From Neurospora tetraspora (Eukaryota; Ascomycota; Sordariomycetes; Sordariales; Sordariaceae), in assembly GCF_033439725.1 (NCBI RefSeq), contig NW_026944386.1:3844001-3908000 (forward strand): a stretch of 64,000 bases of DNA, given 5' to 3'. This document shows, piece by piece, positions 11,950 through 21,799 of this stretch (positions are counted from its first letter, which is position 1; the number at the start of each line of letters is the position of its first letter). The translations under genes were made by a program, and so were the position numbers. The notes beneath the pieces were generated by a model, which made no database searches, had not been told where the DNA came from, and saw only the letters and a list, made by a program, of their open reading frames with translations.

Positions 11950-12400
11950 AAGAAAACCCTTAGAGATTTTTTTAATAAAGGTTTTATCCGTATTAATAAT
12001 TTAATTATTGTTATATTAATTCTTTTTATTAAAAAGTCGGGAGGAGGTTTTCGGTTTTATTACGATTATAGAATTTTGAATATTATTATTAGAATAGATT
12101 AGTACTTATTGCCCTTAATTAAAAAAACGTTTAGAATTATTATTAGAATAAAATAGTTTACTAAAATAGATATTATATAAGTATTTTATAAAATTTGTAT
12201 AGCCGAAGGAGAGGAAGAGAAAATAGTATTTTGAATTTAATATTAGTTATTTAAATAGTTAGTTATATTTTTCGGATTATTAAGAGTACTAGCGACGTTT
12301 TAATAATATATTAATAGTATTCTAGGGAATTATTTTAATAATTTTGTTTCAATATATATAGATAATATATTAGTTTTTTCGTTAAATTCTAAGGTAAATT
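11950..12400 (+). pseudogene. Gypsy reverse transcriptase relic
   Basis: A single plus-strand frame gives FRFYYDYRILN and YLLPLIKKTFR near 12050-12140, which correspond to the family block xRFCVDYRxLNxxTxxxxYPLPxI. It continues to YIDNILVFS at about 12355-12381, the polymerase active-site YxDDILVFS with the second Asp changed to Asn (G to A). Intervening stops are TAA or TAG. Confidence 0.85.
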
Positions 12401-12749
12401 ATTTAATTAAAGTATGGAAAATCGTTAAATGTATAATTATTGTTAAGTTTTATTTAAATCTTAAGAAATATGAATTTCTAGTAAAGAGTGTTAAATATTT
12501 AAATTTTATTATTATTATAAATATTAGTATATAAGCGGACCCGGAAAAAATTAAAATAATCATTAAATAGAAGGTACTTATATTTTAGAAAAGGGTATAA
12601 AATTTCTTTAAGTTTATTAATTACTACCGGATATTTATTAAAGACTTTTTTTTGGCTATAGGACTATTCATAATTTTTATAAGTAAGGGGGTCCTTTCTA
12701 AATAGACCGAGTAGTGTAATATAATTTTTAAGAAATTAAAGGAATTATT

Positions 12750-13100
12750 TATTAAAACTCTTATTCTTATTTAATAGGATCCCGATTTATTTATTTTCTT
12801 AGAGGTAGATTATAGTAGGTATAATTTCGGTAGTATCTTTACCTAAGAGAAAAATAGGAAGAAGATAGTAATTGTTTATTACTCTTAAAAATTTACTTCC
12901 GCCGAGCGTAATTACTCTATTTATAATAAGGAAATATTTGCGATTATTAAGTATATAAAGGAGTAATTTACGGAATTTAGGAATTATAAGAAATTTGTTA
13001 TTATTATTAATTACTATAATTTTAAATACTTTATAAAGAGGTAAAAGCTCTCTAAATAATAAGTGTAATAGGCCGAATTTCTTTTATAATTTAATTGCGA
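12750..13100 (+). pseudogene. Gypsy RNase H relic
   Basis: The frame contains LFIFLEVDYSRYNFGSIFT, then KFTSAERNYSIYNKEIFAII, matching the RNase H blocks (xxETDASxxxxGxVLxQ and SxAExNYxIxDKELLAII). It follows the reverse transcriptase in the same frame style, with only RIP-type stops. Confidence 0.8.
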
Positions 13101-13449
13101 AATTCTCTACCGCCCGGGGAAGTTTATTGTAATTTCTAATATTTTATTTTATTGGGATTAGGATTGTTTTAACGAGGAAGATATAAAGGTTAGGGAAATA
13201 TAATTAATTCTTTAGTCCGTTCTTAAAAATTATATTTATATAGTTATTTTTTTTATTATAGCGGGGAAAGGTGTAAAGGTATTTAAAAATCTGGATTTAT
13301 AATAATTTTTCGAAAAGGTTTCTTAAGAAAATAAAGTTTATTAAATCATCCGCTAAGCCGTTATTAATAAAGATAAAACCCTCCTAATTTCTGTGCAAGG
13401 TTAAAAATTCAATTCGGCGAATATATTATCGATAGGTTCGGTAAGTTAT

Positions 13450-14500
13450 ATTATAGAGGCCATATTTAAATTCTAAGAATTTTTATTATTATTGAAGTTA
13501 CGGCTCTATATATATTTTTAAAAAATATTAAAAGGAATATTCTTTGTACCCGTATTATTTAAGAAATATACGATTCGAAAGTTCTTAAATACTTTGAAAA
13601 AGAAGGTAGTATTTATATTATAAAAAATCCTCTTTATTAGCTACTAATAAATATTTATATCCGTTGGTTCTTAGTTAATTGCGATATTTATAGTAAGGTA
13701 AAATATTAGAGAGATTATAAGAAAAGGCTATTAAAGCCTCTTTCTATCTTAAATTAATTCTTTAAAAATATTTAAATAGATTTTATTATTAATTTCCCCC
13801 CTATAAGAGGCTACGTTAACCTTTTTGTTATTAAAAATAAGCTTAGTAAATTAGTAATTTTAGAACTATTATTTATTATAAAAGTAGAAATAATAGTACA
13901 AATTTTCTTTAAGTACTTTATATAATATTATAGGTAATTATAACTTATTGTTAGTAATAGGGATATTAATTAGATTCGTTAATTTTAGAAGTATTTCTAC
14001 GATTTATTAGGCATTGATTAATTTTTAAATATTGCTTTTTACCCTTAAATTAATAGTAGCCCTGAAAGAAAAAATTAAGAAGTATAAACTTTTTTTAAGA
14101 ATTTTCGTTAATTACGTTTAAAACGATTAGAATTATTAATATTTAGTAATATAATTAGTAATTAATAGCCGAATTAATACTTCTATTAATATATTTCTAT
14201 TCCTTATTATTTATAGTTATTATCCGCAATTTTCAATAACCTTAGTAATTCCCTTAATAAAAGTAGATTCTAAGAATTTATAAGTAAGAATTAAAGATTT
14301 CGTTATAATATTATAGTAAATGATAGATTTATATTAAATAATTATTATAATTTCCGTATAAGAGTAAGAGTATTTTGCTAACTACAAGAAGTAATTAATT
14401 AAAGTTTTTAAAGTAGGAGATAGGGTTTAATTAAATTTTAAAATTTTTATTATAGTACGCTTTAAGAAGAAGTTCGATTAGGTCTATACGAAATATATAG
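13450..14500 (+). pseudogene. Gypsy integrase relic
   Basis: Readable landmarks include CDIYSKVKYQRDYKKRLLKP (zinc-binding end and linker), then IDFIINFPPIRGYVNLFVI (catalytic core start), LIVSNRDIN where VSDRGxQ is expected, and YFYDLLGID with FYP.INSSPERKNQ-like text. The first catalytic Asp region is kept and the second has Asp to Asn. Confidence 0.8.
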
Positions 14501-14654
14501 TATTTAGAATTTTTAACCCTTTTATAATAGAGGTCTCTGATTTTTTATTAAGGGTTTTTAATAAATTCTACATAAACTTATTCAAAAGGGCTTATAAAGA
14601 CCCTTTATTAAGTTAAATTACTATTGACTTTTAATTGCTAATTATAATAATAAC

Positions 14655-14835
14655 TAAAGAGAAAGAATACTACGTAAATGAAATTTTTTATTATATAATT
14701 AAAAGAAATTATGGAATAATTTTAGTTAATTAAATTAATTAAATATAATAATTTTAGGAGCTCCTAAAAGAATTCGGTAATACGGCAGCTTTAAACCGTT
14801 TTAAAGCGAAATATAATTTAATTAATATTAATAAT
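14655..14835 (+). pseudogene. Chromodomain relic at the integrase C-terminus
   Basis: The frame reads EKEYYVNEIFYYIIKRN, then ILVN with a stop at the expected Trp, then an expected-Trp stop before ELLKEFGNTAALNRFKAKYN. This matches a chromodomain layout (EYxVExIxxxR...YLVKWxGx...TWEPxxxL.NAxxxLxxF). It marks the element as a chromovirus. Confidence 0.7.
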
Positions 14836-15934
14836 AAATTAATCGAATATTTTAGTATAGAATATACGAAACAATAAAAACGGTAATAAAAGAAGAAAAA
14901 AAGAGTATAATAAATATCGATTTTAAATTTCTCTAATTTTTCTTTTGTATTTTACGCTTCTAGTTATTTCTAATTTTTATAACTTTTAACTATTTTTCGA
15001 ACGATTCGAAGCGGGCTATTAATTTTATTATAATAAATTCTTTAAAAGGGAGGGCGGGAATCGAAGGAGCGGCCGGGGTAGTAGGAGCGGTAAAGGTCGG
15101 AAGAGCGGCGGCGGCGTTATTAGGGGCCGAAAGAAAGTAATAATATTCTTATTTAAAAAATTTAATTAATTAAAATTTATTTTATTAAAATAAATAAAAT
15201 AGAAGAAACTTATAGCGAAATAATGTTATTATTATATGATTTAATAATACAATATTAAATATTTATAATTCGGTAAATATATTCGAAAGCTTTTTTTTTT
15301 TTACTGGAAGTCGCCGCTTCCTAAATTATAATAAATTTCTAAGTTAAAGATAAGGCCCAGTTATATTGTTTATTATTATTATAGTAGGTTATATATATTC
15401 GGTTTCCGGACTTAGTATAGTATTTATACGGGACGTTTAAATACGGAATATACAGGACTATAGAGAGTTTATAGTCCGCTTAAAGAATAAATAAGGTTAA
15501 TAATATTTTTCTAAGGTAGGAATAATAGAGAGGATTTATTAGTAAATGTTTAAATTTAATAAGTTTAGGTTTTTTAGGGGTAGCGACGGGGTTTTTAGTA
15601 CGCCCGTAACGGACGGCGGCCTCTTAGGAGGGGGATTAGGAGCCGTACGATAACGGTAAGGACGGGGCCTCGCTCTTAAATAGTTAAGACGAGGATAGGA
15701 ATAGTTTGGACGAAGTTAAGCGAAATATTTATTTCAATTAAGAAGGGTAAGCGAATAATTAATTAGGGGCTAGTAATATTTATTTTAATAATTTGAGCGA
15801 TAGTTAAAAAAAAAGAGGAAAAGAGAGAGAGGGGGAAAAGAAATCGGGGGAGGGGTTTTTATATATAATTTTAGAGGTATGTATATATGTATATTATTAT
15901 TTACTACTTACTACCTTCGTCGGTCGAAATAGAA

Positions 15935-15978
15935 GGAGCGAACGTATAGAGGGGTAGGAGGAGGGAGGAAGGAGGTAA
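15935..15978 (+). promoter_or_regulatory. Polypurine tract of the Gypsy element
   Basis: A run of almost pure G/A ending in GGAGGAGGGAGGAAGGAGG directly precedes the 3' LTR. That is where second-strand synthesis is primed in LTR retrotransposons. It has kept its G residues, since RIP needs CA/TG context. Confidence 0.7.
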
Positions 15979-16180
15979 TATTATAGGGCTAAGGCCCGGA
16001 TTATAGCGTTCTAATTATCGATTAGAGCTATTATAAGGCGCTATAGCTATATTTATATAGCCCCTATTAAAACCTTATATTTCTAATAGAGCCGCTTTTT
16101 AAATAGAATTTTCCTTCTTTATAGAACCTTAATTAAGCTATACGACTAGTACTTGTATTAACCATATTGTCCCCATCACA
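15979..16180 (+). repeat. 3' LTR of the Gypsy element
   Basis: Aligns with the 5' LTR over 202 bp without gaps. Its outer (3') end keeps CCCCATCACA, where the 5' copy has CCCTATTATA. Confidence 0.85.
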
Positions 16181-17013
16181 AAGGGGTAATTAGATTTATT
16201 TATTTCAAAGGGTAAATTAAATAAATAATGTATACGTTCGATATCTTTAAACTTATAGTTATTATTAGTAATGGGGATATGTAATTAATTAAAGTAATTA
16301 ATAAAAGGTTCCCTTCGGTATAACAATAATAATATATATAATATCTTAATTGCAATTTTGTTAAAAAATATTAAGAAACTTTGGAAGCGCTTAAATAGTA
16401 GTAATAATATTAATAATAAGGATGAGGATAATAATAAGGAAGAAGAGGAGGATTTTAACGAAGAGGAGGAGGATAATAGGGAGGTTACTATTTTAATTAC
16501 TAATATTATAATTATAGAGGAGGGTAACGTTGCCGAATTTTATTAATTTAATTAATATATACGTATTATAATTAAAATTAAAGTTAAGCTCCCTTCCTTA
16601 TTAAATAAAGTAGTTAATATTCGTTTAGGGTTATTCTTTATATAGTAGTATATAATTTATATTTCTTTAGTCTTAGAATTCACGAAGGTATATAATATTT
16701 TCGTCGGCTAATTCGAAAAGTTATAAGAGGCTATCATTATTTATATTCGGCGGGAATATATATTATATTAGAAGGAATAAGGTAAATACTATATATCGAA
16801 ATATTTTAATTATAGTTAATATATTACTTCCTTAAACGAATTTAATAACGGTTCCCTAAAATCGTATTACGTCTTTACTCGTAGTAGTTTTACTAATTTA
16901 TATAAAGCGTACGAATTTTATATTAAGAATTATTATACCTATTATAAGGATGTTATTACCGCTTCGTCCTTACGTATATATATAAAGTAAATTAGTACGA
17001 ATTAATTAAGTAA

Positions 17014-17575
17014 GAGAAACTCTATCTGCATATAGATAAAACTCTATCTATACATAAATCCACTTTTTCGTTCATATATTTCCCTAACACTACCCTTCTC
17101 CAATTAATTAAAGGTATATTTTAATTCCAATAGCGCATTTGCTCCCCTAATAGCGCATTTGCTCCCCTAATAGTGCATTCGTTCCCTTGAATAAGGTATT
17201 CGTATCCCCCTACAGCGTATTCGCAATACGGAATAGCGTATTCGCGACTTTAACACTTAATAACGTATATCTTCCTCTAGAGCAATTGAAATAACGAAAG
17301 AAATTAACTGCCAATAGGAGATAATATGCGAAAGTGACTGCAATTGACGTGCGATATAAATATAATGTAAATGCTTTGTCGGAGGATTGAATGCGTTGTC
17401 AGGGGATGCGAATACGCTGTCGGGGGCCATGTTGGGGAGTGAATACGCTATCGGGGGATGCGAATGCGCTATTGAGAAAGCGAATGCGCTGAAGTACTTT
17501 GGTAGAAGGTGCGGGGCGGTAGGGTTAGGGATTTGTATGCGAAAAAAGTGGATCCACGTGCAGATAAAGTTTCTC
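17014..17575. mobile_element. hAT-like MITE, 562 bp, with 8-bp target duplication
   Basis: The element starts GAGAAACTCTATCTGCA and ends TGCAGATAAAGTTTCTC, a terminal inverted repeat that also extends inward around AAATCCACTTTTTCG and CGAAAAAAGTGGATC. The eight bases TTAAGTAA sit immediately outside both ends (17006-17013 and 17576-17583), a perfect target-site duplication. Eight-bp duplications are the rule for hAT transposons. Inside each arm is an array of degenerate subterminal motifs in opposite orientation (about 17128-17250 and 17386-17500). A 73-residue frame at 17387-17608 crosses this array and is not convincing as a gene. There is no transposase, so it needed one in trans. Confidence 0.85.
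17128..17500. repeat. Mirrored subterminal motif arrays of the MITE
   Basis: Left arm: repeated units such as TAGCGCATTTGCTCCCC, two perfect copies followed by decayed ones. Right arm: the inverted form, GGGGATGCGAATACGCTGTC and relatives, at least four copies. Subterminal repeats of this kind serve as transposase binding sites in hAT elements; that role is inferred here. Confidence 0.65.
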
Positions 17576-18150
17576 TTAAGTAAATACCCTTTTGAATTTA
17601 ATTTATAGGCGGTAGATTTTTTTAATTGTTAATACTATTAAGTTTTTTCTACCTTCCCATCCTTATATAGTAATAGTACCTCCTTATTCTTATATAATAA
17701 TCGATTTAAGAAGTAGTAGAATTTATTATATATTTATAATTTCAAGACGGTTATTAGGGAAATTAGCCTTAAAGGTATTTAGGTTATTAAGGAAGATTAT
17801 TATTTATTTTAGTATTTACGCTAAATTAAGGTAAAGTACTACTACTTCCCCCCCGTTATTTCTTATATTAATACCCTATAAAAGATTCGGTAAATCGATA
17901 CCTTACCTTTAAATTAGCCCGCCAAGCAATATTTAAAGGTCGTTCCTATAATATAGCTAGCCTTTTTAATAACGAAGCTATCTTCTCCCTTCCTAGCCCG
18001 CGTAGTAAATTTAGGAATATTATATTTATACGAGTTTTAATACGCTAGTACTATTTATAGTACGAATTTGGTAATAGTATTGAGGATTTCGACGCTATAA
18101 ATACGGTTTCCTTATAGCGATCTACGTAGTTTTTAATTAAAAAGAAGGTA

Positions 18151-18220
18151 GTTAAGAAAGTTAATAAGAAGGTTAATAAGAAGGTTAATAAGAAGGTTAA
18201 TAAGAAGGTTAATAAGAAGG
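18151..18220 (+). repeat. 12-bp tandem repeat within the decayed ORF
   Basis: The unit AATAAGAAGGTT recurs about five to six times and keeps the frame, encoding alternating KKVN. The unit contains neither CA nor TG dinucleotides, which explains why RIP has left it unchanged. Confidence 0.7.
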
Positions 18221-19175
18221 AGGCGACCTAATTAAGCGAACTTACTTAACCTATTTAAATTAATTAATTAAGGGAGTTTACCCCTATTATTAATTATATT
18301 ATTTTCCCTAATTTTAAATTTAATTTTGAGGGAGGTATTAATATTAACCTAGATTCTAATTCTAATATTTTTATTTTATTTATTACCTTATCCCTCCCCT
18401 CCTCCCCCCTCTTTGTACGGTAATCCTCGTTCCCCGTTAGAGAGTAGTCATTTTTTATAATCCTATATAATAACGCTACTTATTTCGACGGGGTAGAGAT
18501 CGGCTATAATTCTTAAGAGTTGGATTTAGAGGAGTATCTTATTTTAAATAACGAAAGGGAAATAGAGGAAATATAAATAATTAAAGATAGCGAAACCTTA
18601 GAATTATTTATAAAAGAGTAATTGTAAACCTACTTCGTTAAAGAGGTATAATAATAGAAGGAGGCTACTTTTTATACCTTCCTTCCTCCCCTATATTACT
18701 TTATAAGGAATTTACTTTATAAGATAAAGCCTTTATATAGGGTTACTTTCGAAAGGGATAGCAAATAGATAGAATAGTATAGAGGTCGTTATAAATATTT
18801 AGAATTATAATTAAAAGTAAAGTAGGAAATCGGTCTTTAATATCCTATTATATAGCAACGATAGTATTAAAAGCGGTTGACGTATAACGGTTCTTTTGTT
18901 AATAGGTATAGTAAGAAATTCCGTCGTTTATATGATATTTATATAGTATAGGAGTTTAGAAGGAATAAGAGGTGCCGCCGCTAGGTAGATTTCGAGGGGT
19001 AGGATTAGGATAATTTAGTAAATAGTATATATTACGACGAGGGTTACGTTGACGACGAGAATAACCATAATCCCTAGGCGGTATAGAGGGCGAGAGAGGG
19101 TAGTAAGAATAACCTTATTGTAATTAGTAATAACGAGGAGGAGGAGGAGAAGTAGAATAATAAGGGTAGATATTA

Positions 19176-20387
19176 TTAAGTAAATAAATAAGAGATGGAT
19201 TTACATTGCACTATATAGTTGGATTTAATTTGCACTTAATACTACGAAAGTATTACGATTCTAGCGGTCCTAATAAATTTGTCGATTTTATTAGGGATGC
19301 CAGAAGACACGAGAAAACGCGATTTTACCATACAAAACGACAGTTTTTACATATCAGCTGGCATTGGTGGATATATAGGTGCGTGGAGGAAAACTATGGG
19401 TGTGGGTAGGTTTTCTCTTCTTCAAAGGCTCGTCGGTTCTCTTCTCTCAGCCTTCAATCTTTGACCATTGAGCCGTACCTTCCTATTGAGTTATTCCCAG
19501 GGCTGGAGTTGTGGGCAAGATGGTGTAGACGCTAAGCCTGGCAACAATTACCCTCAAGGTTTATTACAGCCCCGAGTGTTGGAGCATCTTCAGGAGATTT
19601 TGATGCCTGTTGAAAACATACTGGTTGTATGGCCTGTAGCTTTCTCGTTTCCTCGTTTCCTCTCTAGCACAAGGACGAATTACTTCAGGTTTTGACACCA
19701 TGGAGGTGAGCCGAGAATGAGGTCCAGCTGTTGTCACCTGGTGTTCTTTTCTCTTTCCTTCTCCCATTTTCGTGTTTCCTTCCTCGTCAATTTCTCCTCC
19801 CTGACCATAGTCAGAATCTTGCACTATTTTAGAAAATACAACACTTGCCACTTGATGAGTCCACGAAAGATTGTGTCCGTCGTTGTTCCATTCCTAGTAC
19901 GTACATCCTTCCCAACATCTATTTCCCCATCTCAATCCCCTATACCCTTCCAACCCATTCCTCGGCTGCTGCAATTCAAGACTGTTGGCCTGTGTTCATA
20001 CTAGCTGTACTTCCCAACTAGGCCATTGCGGTATGTAAACACTCAAGATGGGACGAATCATCATGTTCTTTAACATGCAGGTATCTCACCGGGGTATTGA
20101 AAATGGAACGCCTGATGTGTTGAGGCGAGCTGAAACCAGACCGAGGCCCTTCGGACTTGTGGCAGCCACGAGAAGACCAACCATGGTTTTGCGATTCTCA
20201 ACTAATAACCCAGGCACCAACGAATGGAACAAAATCACGATAAATACCTAGTTACCCCCCAGACACCACAACAACAGAAAGGAACACATAGGCTCAAGCT
20301 AAAAGGCCTCCCGTTTCTGCCCTTCCAACATCCTTCTCTTCAACTCTACCAAATGCTCAAAAACTCACACTCAACACTCTTACGACA
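19176..20387. other. Island edge and intergenic spacer
   Basis: Base composition returns to normal at about 19200-19300. I see only short frames without recognisable features. The last 120 bases before the next ATG are C/A-rich and look like a fungal 5' leader. Confidence 0.5.
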
Positions 20388-20726
20388 ATGACCCGTCTAC
20401 CACTCACCACCACCCACGCCCTCCTCGCCTTCCTTTCACTTCCATCCCTCACCACCGCCACCTCCCTCATCTTCCTCTACAACACCCCAAACTGCAACAC
20501 AACATCCATCAACACAGCCATGATCATCCAAGCCGGCACCAGCTGTCGACCGCAGACTAACGGGAGCGCATCAATCGGCTGGACACTCGACACCCCTTGC
20601 GCCGCCGTCATCTTCTACAACGAGACGGGGTGCGCGAATGCAAATGTGCAGAAGGCTGTGGTTGCTGGGACGGGTGGGTGTGTTGATTTTGAGGGGGTGG
20701 GTGGGAGTTGGAGGTTTATTTGTTAG
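20388..20726 (+). CDS. Small secreted cysteine-rich protein (112 aa)
   Basis: The ATG at 20388 opens a 112-residue frame with a typical signal peptide: MTRLPLTTTHALLAFLSL, with Ala/Thr-rich text to about residue 24. The mature part has six cysteines (NCNTT, SCRPQ, PCAAV, GCANA, GCVDF and the C-terminal IC), an even number compatible with three disulfides, and two likely N-glycosylation sites (NTT and NGS/NET). Codon use is strongly C-ending, like an expressed fungal gene, and no intron is needed. I do not recognise the family. Size and layout fit secreted effector-like or cell-wall proteins, but no function can be assigned. Confidence 0.65.
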   Translation: MTRLPLTTTHALLAFLSLPSLTTATSLIFLYNTPNCNTTSINTAMIIQAGTSCRPQTNGSASIGWTLDTPCAAVIFYNETGCANANVQKAVVAGTGGCVDFEGVGGSWRFIC

Positions 20727-20729
20727 TGA

Positions 20730-20790
20730 GAAAGAGGGAAAGAGGGAAAGAGGGAAAGAGGGAAAGAGGGAAAAGAGGGAAAGAGAAGAG
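20730..20790 (+). repeat. AGAGGGAA-type purine tandem repeat
   Basis: About five repeats of GGGAAAGA lie directly after the stop codon of the secreted protein, in its likely 3' UTR. Confidence 0.7.
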
Positions 20791-20799
20791 GACACCGAT

Positions 20800-21265
20800 A
20801 TTGCATAGTGGTACAGGCAGGCACGCTTGGGTCACGGCTTCGGTTTTGATACTGCAATCCATTTAGGTTTGAAATGAATCCTCACGTCCTACGTCCAGCA
20901 GCTAGTAACGAGTGATTTGGGAAAGAGCGTCCCCGGGAGAGGGAAGAAACCAAACAATCGTTAACCACACATCAGTCCGTTCCTCAACTCTCCCACTTCC
21001 ACTTCCTCCAAATCCGCAGTTCAACATCTCAACCCCGCAACACCTCCCTTGATACCAACACACATCTCATCACATCGAACTTGCCCCCTTCGCCTTCCCC
21101 ACCCAAAACTCCCGTGCCTCGCATTCTTAAATATTCCAAGTCTATCCACTCAAACCGTCAACTGAACCCTCAACCCCAATTTGATCAAATCCACTCCCAA
21201 GCTCCCCTGCAACATCCCCACCTCCAACTAGGCCGATCTGGACTTCTTAAAGACACCGCCGGACT
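20800..21265. other. Intergenic spacer
   Basis: No gene seen. Pyrimidine-rich text at 20980-21250 has short frames only. It is downstream of both converging small secreted genes. Confidence 0.5.
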
Positions 21266-21556
21266 CTAATCCAGCCCGCCCGTCGGGCAGCCGGGGCACT
21301 CATCACTAGCATGGTGATCACGCTTCCAGTCAGGCCACCCGTCAGTCTTCGAATCCGGGTTGGAGACTCTCCAGTCAGGGGCTCCGGGAGGGGCGTCACG
21401 CTTCCAGTCAGGCCACCCGTCAGTCTCTGAGTCTGGCTTCGAGACTCGCCAGTCCGGAGCTCCGGGGGCGGCGGCCGGAGCAGGGGCAGGGGCCGGGATG
21501 GCGGTAGTGAGTGAAAGGAGGGAGAGGAGGAGAGTGGTGGAGAGTTTGAGTTGCAT
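21266..21556 (-). CDS. Secreted Lys-Arg repeat peptide precursor (96 aa), Kex2-type/RiPP candidate
   Basis: The ATG at 21556 (minus strand) gives MQLKLSTTLLLSLLSLTTAI, a clear signal peptide, then a Pro/Ala linker. Two 26-residue units follow, each running from GAPDWRVS through a GWPDWKR end. Lys-Arg is the cleavage signal of the Golgi protease Kex2, so processing would release two near-identical Trp-rich peptides (they differ at Lys/Asn and Glu/Lys) and a C-terminal tail containing CPGC. The layout of signal peptide plus repeated core plus dibasic sites is that of fungal pheromone precursors and Kex2-processed RiPPs (dikaritins). The core does not resemble the known Sordariales pheromone (QWCRIHGQSCW). 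No DUF3328 (UstY-like) enzyme gene lies nearby. The repeats differ mostly at a few positions, so selection on the core looks likely. The product is unknown. Confidence 0.7.
   Translation of the reverse strand: MQLKLSTTLLLSLLSLTTAIPAPAPAPAAAPGAPDWRVSKPDSETDGWPDWKRDAPPGAPDWRVSNPDSKTDGWPDWKRDHHASDECPGCPTGGLD
21319..21474 (-). repeat. 78-bp coding tandem repeat (two copies)
   Basis: Copies at 21319-21396 and 21397-21474 both start CACGCTTCCAGTCAGG on the plus strand. The period is exactly 26 codons, so the repeat keeps the reading frame of the peptide precursor. Confidence 0.85.
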
Positions 21557-21731
21557 TTTGTTGGTTTGGTGGGTTGAGTGGTAGATGATTTTGGGTGAAG
21601 GTGTGAATGTGGATCAATGGTGAGTGTTGCTGGTCTCTGAAGAGGCTAGGTCGCTTTGTATGATGTTGGGTTGAAGTTTGTGATGTTGATGACGAGGTTC
21701 AAGACCATGGAAAGAGGGGATTTTATGGACT

Positions 21732-21738
21732 CTTTATA
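21732..21738 (-). promoter_or_regulatory. Possible TATA box of the peptide precursor
   Basis: TATAAAG on the minus strand, about 176 bases upstream of the ATG at 21556. It is the only such motif close enough. A motif match alone is weak evidence. Confidence 0.35.
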
Positions 21739-21799
21739 CACTTCTCATCGTGTTTTTGGTGGCTGACTATCGCCGTGTGCAGGGGTCGGCTCGGCTTCG

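Larger units (their letters stand above)
9610..16180 (+). mobile_element. Complete RIP-inactivated Ty3/Gypsy element, chromovirus type
   Basis: Two 202-bp LTRs bound a plus-strand interior whose parts follow Gypsy order: Gag with a CCHC-like knuckle (about 10300-11000), protease remnants (about 11330-11500), reverse transcriptase (about 11950-12400), RNase H (about 12750-13100), integrase (about 13450-14500) and a C-terminal chromodomain (about 14655-14835). Every domain is broken by TAA and TAG codons where Gln or Trp is expected, so it encodes nothing now. A polypurine tract abuts the 3' LTR. The flanking bases AGGGG (9605-9609) and AAGGG (16181-16185) look like a 5-bp target duplication with one RIP-type change; shifting the 3' end by one base makes it perfect. 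The chromodomain places it with chromoviruses, which usually target heterochromatin. Confidence 0.9.
16186..19175 (+). pseudogene. Decayed long ORF of unknown function, interrupted by a MITE
   Basis: A plus-strand frame (open without stops at 16358-16546, then broken only by TAA/TAG stops) runs to the MITE at 17014. It resumes after it and continues to about 19170 with one frame change near 17950-18000. It encodes an acidic Asn/Glu-rich stretch (NNKEEEEDFNEEEED), a Lys/Val/Asn repeat (KKVN units, about 18151-18220) and a charged tail ending NNEEEEE. All stops fit RIP of Gln or Trp codons, so this was probably a protein-coding repeat such as a transposon ORF. I do not recognise the family. The exact start, and whether it once joined the sequence left of the Gypsy insertion, are unresolved. 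Confidence 0.45.

Noticed and set aside
17387-17608. A 73-codon frame inside the MITE
   Set aside because: It is generated by the subterminal repeat array (repeated GDANTLS-like text) and crosses the end of the element.
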